From Osedax fenrisi (Eukaryota > Annelida > Polychaeta > Sabellida > Siboglinidae): a stretch of 64,000 bases of DNA. Made by a program: the position numbers and the translations under genes. This document shows, in pieces, positions 13,301-26,983 of this stretch (position 1 is the first letter of the stretch; the number at the start of each line of letters is the position of its first letter). The stretch covers positions 9,231,865-9,295,864 of the forward strand of contig OZ025243.1 in the NCBI GenBank assembly GCA_964019155.1. The letters are read 5' to 3'. The notes under the pieces were generated by a model. It was given only the letters and a program-made list of their open reading frames with translations. It was not told where the DNA came from and ran no database searches.

Positions 13301-16300
13301 CATATAGGTTACTACGTACACATTTAGACTCTTAAATATACTCATGGATCTGTTTTAGCATAATTAAGTAAATTATCACAAATAATTAAGCATATTCTAA
13401 TTAGAAAATGTTTGAAATATCGTGTAAGACATACTTTTGCGCGAGTTATCCGATATCAGTTGACCCGATAAATATGTTAATATGAATGTTTTTTTTATCA
13501 AATATGTACAACTTATATAAATAGCAATATAAATATCATAGTATTACGTATTTAAACACTTTAATATAAAATATATTAATATATACATAACAACTTTATT
13601 ATAAAATAAAGTACATATAAAAATTGTAATTAATAAATAAATCATGAATATACATATCTTGTAACATACTTTCGAGTGTGTTAGTCAAGGTTACTGTAAT
13701 AAAGGTCAGGGTTATTAACCTGATCTCTGACGGTCTCAGCGAGGGTAGCGTAGTCCCCGATGATGTCCTTACAGTTCTGACGTATCTGTCGCCAGACGGT
13801 GTTCTCTCCCGTTGCCCACGTGGACACTACCGATTGGTCGCCGCTCAGCGAACTGATGACGCGTTGATTGCGGCGTGTTATTATAGGGTAATGTAGGATT
13901 TATCACGGTAATGAGGTGAATTTGATTATTAATTCGATGATGTGATGTTTATTATTTTATAAAATCAGTATGTATACGTAAATAACATAAGTGTGTATAT
14001 AAGGTAATATATAGTTACTCGTATAACAACCAATTCTCACTAATAAGAAATGATGTATATTTTAAAATAAAATCGGGTTTAATAAATCATTTTTAAATCT
14101 TTTTTATAATATTTATAAATTTAAATATAATAGACTATTAGTAATAATATATTATATATTAAAAATAATATACTATAATATTATATTATAAAAACAAAAA
14201 AGTTTGTTAAATAAGTCATTCATTATATATTATCTTTTATTAAAACAGATGGTATTCGATAACACTATTTATTTTATGTATTTTATATTTTTAATTATTA
14301 TTTGAATCAAGTAATATTCTATAATATTATTATTATAATAAATAGGGGTTTCTACTTTAAAATATTTAGTAAGTTCTTTATCCCATAAATAGACCATACA
14401 AATAATAGGTTTATAGATATAAATATATATATAGTTCAATAATAATATACATTAATCATACTATTAATGCATCATAAATAATACCCAGTAAAAGATATTT
14501 ACCTATACACTTATCACTTATATATTACATAATTTAAGTTTATTACTGTAATAGAATACAGTTATAATAAAATAATGATATATTATTAATTATTTCTGCT
14601 AATTTATATATAATAGCATATTACATTATATATTACCATCAATAATAATATACTTTCTTACTAATTTAAATGGAAATTTTAACTCACACACACATTATGG
14701 GCTGATGATATATGGGCCATATGTTCAATATCAGAAAATATATAGCCGTAAGATCATCTTAGGACAATATATAACATTAAATAGATAGCTAAAGATAATC
14801 CTAAGACAGTTTATTTTCTCAAAATATTATCCCCGTTTCCTATCGTCGGAGTAAACAATAACAACAATAACAACGAGGTTGACCTGAGTTCGTGACCTAG
14901 ATGCAGAAGGTCGGTGGCGTACTGGGTCTGACGGATGGCGGTTCTCTCGATGATGTCGCGGATACGAGTGACGGCGATCTGAAGAGAGCGGATGTGTTGC
15001 CGCGAGTTACCGAATTGAGAGGCGGCGTCAGTAGACAGGGCATCCTATTGGTCGGGAGAGAGGAGGGGCTAGAGTAGTTTGTAGTGATTATTGTTTCGTA
15101 CTGAGTGATTATGTGATTATAATTATATTATTGATTATATCCACTTATTATATCAGCGATTCTAATCAATGTATTGTGTATTAGTATTCATATATTCATG
15201 TTATTTAATATGTACTCAATAACATCTATATTAGTAAATATATGGATATGGATAATAAAGAGAGGATTATATATATTTATATATATATTTATCTTATTAT
15301 TATTAATACAATTCAGATTTATTTTATACATTATATAATATATAAACTACACAAAAATAATAAATATATACGAATCATATATAATAACAAATAAATAAAA
15401 GATATCTTAATTTTATCATTCAACATGATTATATTGAACATCCAGAAACACACCTAGACACATACCTAGTCTATCAGAAATACACTTATAAATTTACATT
15501 AGAAAAATTACTATATTACTATATTACTATATTATTAAACATATACATACAATAAATAATATCATATCTGACCATTATACATTAAAATGTCATATAAACT
15601 TGCTCAAAAAATGCATATTTAAGATATAAACCACCCTCTCTGATATAATAAATTCAAATTTGCAAATACAATAAAATTCAAAATATAACAGACTTTAACA
15701 ATATATTAACGTAATTAATTAATCTACATGCACCAATACAATTTAAGATAATCGCAAAAATAAATAATTCACAATGGTATGACAAATATTTAAAAAACTG
15801 TAAATAATATTAGAAAAAAGGAATAACCTTACACAATCAATAGTACTATTGAAAACAATTGCATTACGTCAAGAGCTATTTGTTAACAATACATACTTTA
15901 TACAGCAACACGTTACTTACATATAGTAATAATCTTTCCAGTTAGTCTAATACAAATATAAATATGAACAATATTCCCAATACTACTTAAGATTTCCCTG
16001 ACTTATGTACATATAAAATTGCTAACATGAAACAAGAGTGATATGCAAATGTTATTATATGGAATAATCTCCCATGTGAAAAAGACGTAACTTAATATTT
16101 TCAAGAAATTATCACATTAAAGACATTCAAAATTAATTACTTCACCATCATCCATATAGTTTATGTATTTTCATTGCAGTTTATTATTATTTCGTACAAT
16201 ATTATAACGATTAATTTAAAATTATGTTTATTTGTAATCATAATGTTAATCAATTTAATATAGCATATATTTGTATTCTTATTTCATTGTATTAATTATC

Positions 16301-16721
16301 GTATCATAGTTAATTTCATTATATTTCTCTAGCCTAACATGCATTGTTATTTAATTTAGCATTTGTTTCTATATTATATTTCACACACATTTGAGAGTAT
16401 CATTTGCTATTATAATTGTGCTAGATCATCTAAATCATCATCATTAAATATTTAAATATCATCCACTACTAAATACATTTTAATCATTGATAAATCTTTA
16501 GTAGAATAATTGAATGTAGCTATTATATAAGCTATATAGCTTTATACTATAATTATTTAAGAAATTGCTATCATTCATTAGGATTATTAATTTATTGATA
16601 TAAAATATACTGTTATGTTGTACTATATAGAATAAATGTTTATAAATTATTAGTATATACATGGTAACAATGTAAAATATTATTATCAATAGATAACTAC
16701 TATATATATATAGAAAACTAT

Positions 16722-16774
<53 letters not shown>

Positions 16775-18933
16775 TGATAGGATAGTTGGTAAGCAATTAC
16801 AATTAATCATTTCAGACAATTATAATATTTAAATATATATTTTAAATAGGCTAAAATTAGAAAATTTACATTCTGAATGAATGCTCGTACATTTATCTAT
16901 ATAGTAATAATAGTATGTACATACATTATGTATAGAGTATATCTGCATGTAATATAACTCATTATAGTATCAGTACGGTGATATTTTGAAAATAAATTAT
17001 ATAAACTGATATCATTATATAAATCACTATAATTAAAAATAATCAGTACATTATTTTATTATTTAATAGACATATTATAAATATAGATATATTATAAATG
17101 TACAGGGTATAGTTAATATTAGCAGCGAGTCATAGGGTATAGGTAAATGAAAGCTTAACAATAGATGTTATATACACCATTGCATGACAATACAATATAA
17201 CAATAGGTATAGTATCCCCATTATAAACAAGGATTAATAATTATAATGATAATGAGGTCACTAATGAATTCGCTTTTCAAACTACTGCATGACAGTAATA
17301 CTGGAACATATTTAATTTGATAATACGATATTAATAATAACTGAATATTCCAGAAATACTAGAGAAAATGTTGTTTGCTGTATAGCGATATTAAACATTA
17401 TTCAGCTAATGAGTCACGTGTTATTAAAACTATTACACATATCAACAACTAAATCTCTAATATGCTGAATATAATTTGTTAATAAAAATGAAATATTAGT
17501 ATCTACATAACTGTAATGCTTTAATGAGGTCAAGATGTGGTACTAACACATACATATGCCCCCCACTTAAACCTTAGCTTACAGGTCAGGGTGTAATGAG
17601 GTCAAGATGTGGTACTAACACATACATATGCCCCCACTTAAAGCTTACAGGTGAGGGTGTAATGAGGTCAAGGTGTGGTACTAACACATACATATGCCCC
17701 CCACTTAAACCTTAGCTTACAGGTGGGGTGTAATGGGGTCAAGGTGTGGTACTAACACATACATATGCCCCCCACTTAAACTTTACAGGTGAGGGTGTAA
17801 TGAGGTCAAGGTGGGGTACTAACACATACATATGCCCCCCACTTAAAGCTTACAGGTGAGGGTGTAATGAGGTCAAGGTGTGGTACTAACACATACATAT
17901 GCCCCCCACTTAAACCTTACAGGTGAGGGTGTAATGGGGTCAAGATGTGGTACTAACACATACATATGCCCCCCACTTAAAGCTTACAGGTGAAGGTGTA
18001 ATGGGGTCAAGGTGTGGTACTAACACATACATATGCCCCCCACTTAAACCTTACAGGTGAGGATGTAATGGGGTCAAGGTGTGGTACTAACACATACATA
18101 TGCCCCCCACTTAAACCTTAGCTTACAGGTGAGGGTGTAATGAGGTCAAGGTGTGGTACTAACACATACATATGCCCCCCACTTAAACCTTACAGGTGAG
18201 GGTGTAATGAGGTCAAGGTGTGGTACTAACCAGAGTTGGAAAAAATCATGATTTTTTTGATTTTTTTGATAGAATAAATAAATAAATTTATCAATACAAA
18301 TTTTATATTATTTAATCAGTTTTATTTATTAGATTTATTAATAATAGTAATCCAAACTATTAATTACATTTTATCAAATTATAAAAAAGTTGATTTATAA
18401 TCAAAAAAATCAAAAAAATCAAAAAAATCATGATTTTTTTGATAGAATAAATAAATAAATTTATCAATACAAATTTTATATTATTTAATCAGTTTTATTT
18501 ATTAGATTTGTTAATAATAGTAATCCAAACTATTAATTACATTTTATCAAATTATAAAAAAGTTGATTTATAATCAAAAAAAATCAAAAAAATCAAAAAA
18601 ATCATGATTTTTGCCATCAAAAAAAATCATTGATTTAATCAAATGATTTAAATCAATTGATTTAAATCAAACAACTCTGGTACTAACACATACATATGCC
18701 CCCCACTTAAACCTTACAGGTGAGGGTGTAATACATGAACATTAGTTATTTACGTGAACATAGATTTCAATCAAATCATGATGTATTTGAATTATATATA
18801 ACGTATACAACTTATACTTTCACTGTGCGGGTATATATGTATATGTATATACACTTATTACATAAATATTAATGTAATTGTTGTACTTCGTAAATGTCAA
18901 AACTTAGGCTGTTTAATAGAATAGATTTGGAAG

Positions 18934-18972
<39 letters not shown>

Positions 18973-19045
18973 TATATGAAATATAAATATATATGAAATA
19001 TAAATACATGTATTATATATAATTATATAACGTACATAATTATCA

Positions 19046-19076
<31 letters not shown>

Positions 19077-20287
19077 CATGTGTGTGTATGTGTGCGTATG
19101 TAAATATTTATATATGTAATAATATATAAATATAAAACCTAAACAAATTGAAACCCAAAACCAATATAAATATTAAGGTAAAACCTAACCTAACACCAAA
19201 ATCAACCCTGTATATACATGTTAGGCATTATATATAATTCATAGTATACATACATACCCATATACATGAAAATACAGATAAATATTTGATTAAATTACTA
19301 TAGATATATGATTATAACTATCTATAAAACAATACCATATTTAATAACTATATTTATGATATAGTATGTATTGTCATCAATGCATGCATAGATAATAACA
19401 TTTAATTTCAATGATTCTCAATATCTGATTGTTTGTTAATAAAATATAATTATGATTGATGATATTTAGGAGTATGCACCCTATTATTAAAGGACTTATA
19501 TTGATTGTATTTTCATATTATTCTCGATAAATCAGTTTAATAATTGTGTGTAAATTCAAATATATCTTGAATTCAATCTTTTTCATTTGAACAATGAGGT
19601 AATCTTCCGATCTTTATGAACAAAAGTAAACCCATTAATGTATGCCACAAAACTAATACTAATAATGTAGAACTACATACTAATACTATTGTGTACTAAT
19701 TATATTACAAAACCTATTTTTCATTACAATAATTAAATATAACACAATCATACAAATATATAGATAACATAAATAAGATAAATTATAATAAAGATAATTC
19801 TGATGACACACGTAATACTATTATTTTTTATCAATATTTTGTTAATTAAAATATATCTTTCACAAAAATTATAGTTAAATATAACATTATTAATTATTTA
19901 AATAATTCAACTGCGAGTTCTCAGTATATTAATACATTTATTGAGGTCAAAAAATAAAATAAGATTAATGATTAGTTAATAAATTAAAATCTAGTTTTTA
20001 CAAAGATATAAGAGATGATAAATAACGATGCAGATAAAGTATATCTAGTGAATAGTAATTGGGCAATTCTCATTTTAGTATATATTATAACATATTCTAG
20101 TATGTAAAATATTAATAAACTATAAATAAATATTACTTTAATTATAAATAAGTAATATTACCTACATTATATAAGTAGACTAAATTAGCTAAGTTAGCAA
20201 GTTTACTAATATCTACACAAATAATATTTACAATCTATAATATCACTAATAAATCACAATAAAATAACTATTAATATATCAAGAATC

Positions 20288-20325
<38 letters not shown>

Positions 20326-22607
20326 GTGTAAGTATTATTCATTTATAAGTATATTAAAATATATTGCATAAGAAATGTATCTTTTACATTACATATATAG
20401 ATAATCTTTATAGTTAACTGACCTTGGAACCTATTGAACTCTCGTCACTCATGTATTCATCAGGTACCCCTTTGAATTCATCTTTTATTTTTATTTTCAT
20501 GTCCTGAATATATTTAATACTGAAATGAGTATATTTTAAAAAGTTTATTATTAAAATAATTAATATTAATTAATCAAATATAATACATTCAACATATGAA
20601 ATAAAATGTAATATATACAATTTTATATTATTTTAATCTATATTGAATGCTGCATATATAGATTTATATTCTAATCTCTATTTTCTATTAAATAAATATT
20701 AACAACACATTTAGTTTCGTGATAATTATTAAAATAATGAAATATGTAAATCTACAATATATTATCTCTTTTTAAAATTTAATAATCAAATAATAATCTA
20801 TTTACTCTATTAAGGGGAAGCACATACTCATTTTTTTCCGAAAAAAAAGTGATTTTCAATATTTGTATATATGAAAATTTAATGATAATTGTTGATAAAA
20901 CATTTATATATTTGTAAATAAGTAGGCAATGGTTATTTTTAAATATTTGTGTAATATTTTATAGAGATATGCATATTTCATTTAAATATAATAAAATGCT
21001 ATTTTTAGAAAGCTGATAACTTTTTCAATATCGTTTTAAAAAAAAAATTATTTTATTAAACTAATTGTATTATTAGTTTATTAAAAGAAACATTATTTAA
21101 AAAACATGATATTAAAAAGGGATCAGCTTTCTAAAAATAGCATTTTGTTCTATCTATGACATGTAAAGTAAACGAGTGTGGTTCGCCCGGTTAATAGTCT
21201 GATATATGTTATTAATAATATATTTTAATTACTTATATTAAATAATATTGTATTATGACATCGGAGTATAATGGGATAATCTAGATGTAGTAGTTATCTA
21301 TGCACTGTGCTTATCAGTTAATTAACTTCCAATCAGTGATTCACATGTGACTGTGTTATTTATAATTAATAATTATAGTATATTGATATACGTATATAGT
21401 GTATCAACTAGTACTTGTAATACTATATAGTATATAATATAGTGACAGATTATTCGAAGCCTAGATATAAAGTGATTAATATTCATGCGTTCAGCTGATA
21501 GTATCGAAATTACTGAAATAGATTGAGGTTTAGCGCTTTCTAAAAAATAATATTGTCAATGCTCTTATTACATTACATGCAATATAAATTCGCTTTTACT
21601 CGCCGCATAGATATCTATAGCATTTGTAACTAAACTATTATATTTCTTTGTTATATATCAGTAATGATCACTTAGAATTCATCTTATAAATAATAATTTA
21701 AAACATATTATTTTACATTTTGAAAGTGTATAGTTTGATATGAGTTTACGTTATAAACAAAATATTGTTCCGAAAATGTAACATATATGGGTGGCGTTGT
21801 TCTTTATACTTATAAAAGTATTTGGTATATCTATTAAAACTTGTAATAATATATAAAAAATCTACATAAAAACAACTTTAATATAGTAATTACATTAATA
21901 TATCGCATTATATTATTTTATCAATTAAAATTAAAATATTATAAAATTAAATGTATTCAAAAAAATATTTAATATGCATATGAATATTCATATGAATATC
22001 ATTAATTTATTATATAAATAATGTAATATTTATATATATACATAATTGTATTATTAATGAACTAGGTAAAAAAACATAAGAAAATATAAAAATAAATAAT
22101 ATTATCGTATTGAATACTACTAACTTATACTATGTTGATATTATGTCGATATTATGTTTATACTATACATATTAATAATAAATATAATTCAATATATTGA
22201 CAGAAATATAACAATAGTAATAGTTTCTACATATCACACCTAATAACTGTGATTATATAATGGGTATTATATTAACCGATCCTTCGTATGTGAGAAAAAA
22301 TGATACTAGTGAATCGAGCGATATGATTGGATGATGTAATGCAGATAATAGAAAGCGCTTCAAGGCCCGTCTTCTTATTTCAATGAATGCGTGGTCAACT
22401 GTTAAATGTGGCTTGCTAGAAATTCATAAGATCTATTTAAACATAATACATTATAATATAGGATTTATATTTTATAAGTTAAGAAATATAAACTTTATTC
22501 CTTAAATATAGAACAAATAATAATGACTACACAAAGTAAATATTCTTGAATTTATTTGAAGCATAATTCTATGTTTTAATTAATTAATAAAGTAATAACT
22601 ATAATAA

Positions 22608-22668
<61 letters not shown>

Positions 22669-24031
22669 AATTATCTTATTATCATAGGTAGCAATACATA
22701 TAGATATTTGTACAATCATTAATATAAAATGCAACACGTAAAATTACATTTACACGTTAATTTACTGTATATTTAATGTGTTTATTTAAAATGAACTTTT
22801 TATTCTAATCTCTTCTATAAATAAGCGTTAACTACACACTTAAGATAATGTGCTACAGTGACAAGCTGTTATAGTAATGTGGCCCATTTTGTTAGATAAT
22901 GTCTGTAGTTTGTTTTGAAACATAATATGTAAAAACATAATTTGATATAAAGTTACAAAAAGGAAATAAAATATCTATATTATTTTAGTAGTTATATATA
23001 TATACTATTATATAAAATATATAAATTATAGAGTTTATTAATTTATAAATATAAGTTAATATATATATATTAACTTAAATTGCTTACATATTATTTAAAT
23101 CTATTTTTAGATCGCACTTTAAATGTGATGTAGCATGAATTTGTTAATCTTCACTACTACGTATAAATCATAAATCTCAGAAGCCGAGTTAGTGACGCAG
23201 ACTCACTGAGATGATTCACTAATCAGTAGGATACGACGATGAATCATTGATGATATGGTACGGTAACCTCCGACTAGCTTCTTAGGGGGCAGACTGGGCA
23301 CCATGCGATAAGGGTACCGAGAGATCAGCATATCGTGAAACGTGACAAAGTCGCTGAATCTTCTAATCACACTCTTCTCGAATGTCTATTGTAGTGTGGG
23401 GGTACTTTAGTACTAATGTGTAGTTATGTGGTTTAGATGATGTGTAATGATGTTAGTTAGATGTTGAGTGAGGTATAGTCAAATTAAAATCCTGAAATTT
23501 AGCAGGTATAAATTACATTTTGTATAAATTAATAATAATATATAAAATTCTTTAAAACTATTTATTATTTTTATGAATTAAGTATATTAAAAAATAGTAA
23601 AATTCATATAAGTGTAATTAAATATATCAAATAAATTATGAATTTTATTATATTTGTTAGTTATTTCTGTAAAAAATGTATTCGATATTTATTTAATTAA
23701 TGAAATTTAATAATTCTAATTGTAAGCATAGAGATATTTACATATTATAAAGAAATTCAACAAGCTGTATTTAATTTGATATCTAATTAATACAGCATAA
23801 GTATTCACTAAAGTAAACACATTACTGAAGTCATAATAACCTGAATATGCAAATGGTACTACAAATATAACTTTTGATTCAATGTTAAGCATAAACTTAG
23901 TGTAATATGTGTGTATATTTGTTTATGTTTAACATCATTTCAAGTTATAAATTTCAAACCTATTTTTATACATATGGGTATTTATCATAAATGACATGCA
24001 TACATTTTATATATATAAATATATATTAGAA

Positions 24032-24118
<87 letters not shown>

Positions 24119-26342
24119 TATACATGTAATTTAGTATATAAGATAAGATGTTGTGAATCAAAGATATAACACTCCATATTTATGCAATGTAATTAATATG
24201 AACCCGTGAGGCTGCTGGCAGTAGTATCAACATCACTGAAATAGATTCAGGTTTGAGGAAGTTTGTATACAAATTATATACAATATAAGGTAGATTTTAA
24301 TCACCACACATACATACATTTAAAACCAAAATATTCTATTGTTTTGTTATATATAATGGTAATGAACATTTAGTGTTCATCGTATAACTAATAATTTAAA
24401 ATAATTGTACATTATAAATTACCCATGTGTCCGAAATAACAACCTATATAGGTGGCGCTGTTCATGTTAAATGTATAAAATCGAATAACATGATATCGCA
24501 TAAGTGTTACATATTTCCTTAGCAAAATCTTAGATATAAGTATATACTATATGCTATATAGTAAGTATTTATATATTAAATTATTGAGGTTATCTCTGAA
24601 TAATAACTTTTTGTTATTAATTTATTTTAAACAAATGATCCAATTTAGATTTTGCTATTTCATTTATATATTTATTATAATTTTTAGAATCTCCACTCCA
24701 ACGTCTTATGAAATTATGTTTAATTATACACTTGATTTTCAAGTTTTTAATTGATTCTTTTCAGTATCTCAACTAATGTCAACATTTGTAAACAATACTA
24801 TGAATAGTTCTAGAACTATAGAGGGTTCTAATGATATTAAAATAATATCGGAATATATAGTAATGGTTAATATAGATTATGATTCTCTTTACGTGTATCA
24901 TGTTAATGACATGATTCATGTATAATACTTGTGAGTTTATATTTTTCACAATGAATGATTTTATATCATAGTATAATCTACTAAATATTATACCTTTAGT
25001 TATGTAATAATTGTATATCGGATAGCGCCCTCTATAGTTGATCTATGTGTTTTCTTGACTTTAGTCGGATATAATCATTTATTTTGATAGTATTATAATA
25101 ATTATATAACCTACAAAATTGAAAATTACTTTTTTTTAATTATAAAGAATACAACCAATCATACTATTATACTGGGACATGTCACAAACCAAAACACTAA
25201 TCAAACACGATCTTTAGTTAGATTCCATTAGATTTTAAATATAATTTGTTTACTATAGTGGGATCAGGGGATACGTGATTATGACACTTTACTTTTATAA
25301 AAATTATATATTAAAAATTGTAATAAAAAATATAATTTATAAATGAATATATATAATAAGTTATACATATTATTAATTATAAGTGTTATTATAATTACAT
25401 ATACAGTGATACATGAAACCCGCACACTATATATCATCAGGCTATAGTTTTATAACTGTCTGGAAATCAATTACATTCGTCTAATTATTCGTTACAAATG
25501 ATTTTGAAAATCTACTATTTTTACTAGATTGACATTTAATAAGTATGATTGTATATAATATATATTATTTTATAAGTAATAGTAATTATAATAATATATA
25601 TATTATCATAATTATAAATTGTTGGTTGGTGTGCGAGGTGACTTATTTGGACGGTAGACAATCATTAAATAACTATAAATAACAAAGTTCACGCGTATCT
25701 CGAAAGGCATCGCACGAATATATTAATTGTAGTTACTAATACATTTTCAAAGGTTCACTTCGGGATATAATCTAGCTAAAAAAAACAGTAGAATAAAATA
25801 AACCAAATAAATCAAACAACCCAAAAATATCAATCCGGAAATAGATGGTACTCGTATGTGTATTATTCCATATATACATGTTTCTCATTTAGATTTTATT
25901 TTCGTGTGAACTAGAGCGTATAATGAATTCGCGCGACGCACGCCTTAGGCGCCAAGCGTGAACTTTTCTATTTATAGTTATTTAATTGTTGCCTACAGTC
26001 CGTATTCCCCACTTATTTAATAAATAATTTACTTTTCAAGTAATTTAATAATACTAATTTATAAATTATAAAATATATAATATATGTTACACATATTTGC
26101 ATATATGAAACATCTATAGTTTATTTAATATTATATTAAATATACTATAATTATTATAATAATAATGATAAAATATATATTTTGATTATATATAATTTAT
26201 AATAAAATAAACTAGTTAAAGTTTAACTTTAAGTTACGTTTACCTTAGATGTTATTTCATATTCTGTATGTTTGTAGATTATCCCTTTGCGTTCGGGCAT
26301 TATCGCTACATATATACTATCTGTTATTTGATTATTTGACAT
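9934..26342 (-). CDS. SNX8: Sorting nexin 8 (SNX8), PX-BAR protein, 10 exons
   Basis: Exons in coding order: 26342-26244, 23385-23268, 22398-22277, 20503-20423, 15044-14884, 13852-13720, 10988-10920, 10663-10550, 10487-10449, 10131-9934. All have GT-AG borders and matching phases, summing to 1134 nt (377 aa, stop TAA). SNX8 acts in endosome-to-Golgi sorting by binding phosphoinositide through PX and curved membrane through BAR. The PX domain (about residues 6-113) carries PERKG, RRFSDF, PYRMVPSLPPKK and RRRALKRF. The BAR part includes DEFKGVPDEYMS, FGNSRQHI, TDLLHLGHEL, ENDVVEELNMFIDLLQS, RHERGVLQDHQ and QENEI. Each block lines up with human SNX8 in order. The ATG at 26342 is chosen because an in-frame stop lies just upstream with no acceptor between. 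The protein therefore lacks the 60-70 residue disordered N-terminus and the C-terminal tail of human SNX8 (465 aa). Confidence 0.94.
10132..10448. other. SNX8 last intron
   Basis: 317 bp of AT-rich sequence with (AT)n at about 10290-10314; nothing else seen. Confidence 0.5.
10449..10487 (-). other. SNX8: SNX8 39-nt microexon
   Basis: The exon lies between TATAG and AAGGTTTTT and encodes 13 residues, DNRTEHLEQRIIK. These fill exactly the place of VEQLESRIV in human SNX8 between two neighbouring exons. It is phase 0 on both sides, so skipping it would keep the frame. Confidence 0.85.
10989..13719. other. SNX8 intron with palindromic MITE
   Basis: A 2.7-kb AT-rich intron. Apart from the foldback at 12306-12458 I see no element. 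Sequence composition becomes GC-richer over the last 50 bp before the next exon. Confidence 0.5.
12306..12458. repeat. 153-bp palindromic (foldback) MITE
   Basis: Arms of about 48 bp starting AAAGGGGTTTCACACCAACT are almost perfectly complementary across a loop of about 55 bp. The loop itself contains another partial copy (GTAAAACCCCTTTTAC). No protein is encoded. Confidence 0.85.
13853..14883. other. SNX8 intron between two GC-rich exons
   Basis: AT-rich core. The 50-80 bp next to each exon is clearly GC-enriched. No element was recognised. Confidence 0.45.
17523..18730. repeat. 66-72 bp minisatellite, about 11 units, split by a MITE
   Basis: Units carry AATGAGGTCAAGGTGTGG, TACTAACACATACATATG, a CCCCCC run, and ACTTAAACCTTACAGGTGAG in that order. 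Some units contain an extra AGCTTA, giving the longer period. Ten units run from 17523 to about 18200. The eleventh is interrupted at 18230 by an insertion and resumes at 18680. The array is much more GC-rich than its surroundings. Confidence 0.95.
18231..18679. mobile_element. hAT-type MITE with 8-bp TSD
   Basis: The 449-bp insertion begins CAGAGTTG and ends CAACTCTG. It is flanked on both sides by GTACTAAC (18223-18230 and 18680-18687), an exact 8-bp target duplication as made by hAT transposases. The interior is two direct copies of about 175 bp rich in AATCAAAAAAATC. No coding capacity. Confidence 0.93.
20504..22276. other. SNX8 intron with inverted repeat and MITE remnant
   Basis: 25-bp perfect inverted arms (AAAATGCTATTTTTAGAAAG and on) lie at 20993-21017 and 21122-21146. 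The left part begins TTAAGGGGAAG at about 20813, which may be the end of a TTAA-inserting element. A family A MITE remnant follows at 21486-21822. Confidence 0.55.
21486..21822. mobile_element. MITE family A, end-truncated copy
   Basis: Shares the interior of the 39445 and 57558 copies: GATAGTATCGAAATTACTGA, then CTTTTACTCGC, the AGTGTATAGTTTGATAT block and GGGTGGCGTTGTTC. Both termini are lost. Confidence 0.7.
22399..23267. other. SNX8 intron with (AT)n
   Basis: AT-rich, with (AT)n at about 22613-22665. GC content rises over the last 80 bp next to the PX exon. Confidence 0.5.
24142..24533. mobile_element. MITE family A, full-length but diverged
   Basis: The left end retains ATCAAAGATATAACACTCC and the right end retains AGCAAAATCTTAG. 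The interior shows CTGCTGGCAGTAGTATC and CTATATAGGTGGCGCTGTTC in the family order. Same orientation as the 39445 copy. Confidence 0.75.
25638..26019. repeat. Foldback element in SNX8 intron 1
   Basis: Arms of about 75 bp (25640-25715 and 25945-26018) are complementary through ATTAAATAACTATAAATA and AAGTTCACGC. They are GC-richer than their surroundings and contain repeated CG dinucleotides. No protein. Confidence 0.75.
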
Positions 26343-26747
26343 AATTATTCCCCACGTATATATGTATAGTAATTATATATTTACTTTAAAGTTTTACTAA
26401 ATAACTTTGTGGGCGTTCCAACTAAAATTACCATTTGACTTTATTTAAATATGATATAATATCAATTATAAGTATTTCTCTACAACTATTTGGTATCGAT
26501 CTATTGTATGAAATACTATTATATATTCAAAAGGTTATAAATAATGACAACATTTATATTATTATTCATATTAGTTGATTATAATATATTTCATACAAAT
26601 ATATATAATATATGAAATTTAAATATAATATAAATTAAAATGTAAATAAGATCATGTGATAGTATGAAAAACAGATTATATAATCAAAGATTTTTTATTT
26701 GATAATAATTCATATGTGATTATTTTCATGAATACATACATACTAAC

Positions 26748-26790
26748 AAGGCCTCCTATAAACTCGAGGTTATAGGAGGTCTTGATACCA

Positions 26791-26827
<37 letters not shown>

Positions 26828-26869
26828 CACACATACATACACATACAAATACAATCGATATATATACAT

Positions 26870-26927
<58 letters not shown>

Positions 26928-26983
26928 TATATTGTATACAATCAAGACCTCCTATAACCTTCGAGGTTATAGGAGGTCTTGAT
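26748..26983. repeat. Hairpin pair flanking CA/TA microsatellite
   Basis: The right hairpin (26941-26983) has a perfect 20-bp stem, ATCAAGACCTCCTATAACCT, with loop TCG. The left hairpin (26748-26783) is a near copy. Between them lie (CA)n and (TA)n runs. Further copies are at 27217-27253 (well preserved) and at about 27020-27075 and 27755-27797 (degenerate). Confidence 0.9.

Larger units (their letters stand above)
15045..20422. other. SNX8 5.4-kb intron rich in repeats
   Basis: Contains (AT)n at 16727-16770, 18944-18967 and 20289-20322, a GT-rich tract near 19056-19100, and the minisatellite and hAT MITE annotated separately. A weak plus-strand LINE-like tail (WNNLPCEKDVT around 16050-16100) may be a very old retroelement fragment. 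Confidence 0.5.
23386..26243. other. SNX8 first intron
   Basis: Holds an 80-bp (AT)n at 24038-24117, a family A MITE at 24142-24533 and a foldback element at 25638-26019. The rest is AT-rich with no recognisable gene. Confidence 0.5.

Noticed and set aside
17523..18730. CRISPR-like array
   Set aside because: Whole units repeat in tandem without unique spacers, in a eukaryotic intron: it is a minisatellite.
26676..26982. Open frames of Tyr-Ile, Thr-His and Val-Cys repeats
   Set aside because: They read through (AT)n and (CA)n microsatellites on both strands.
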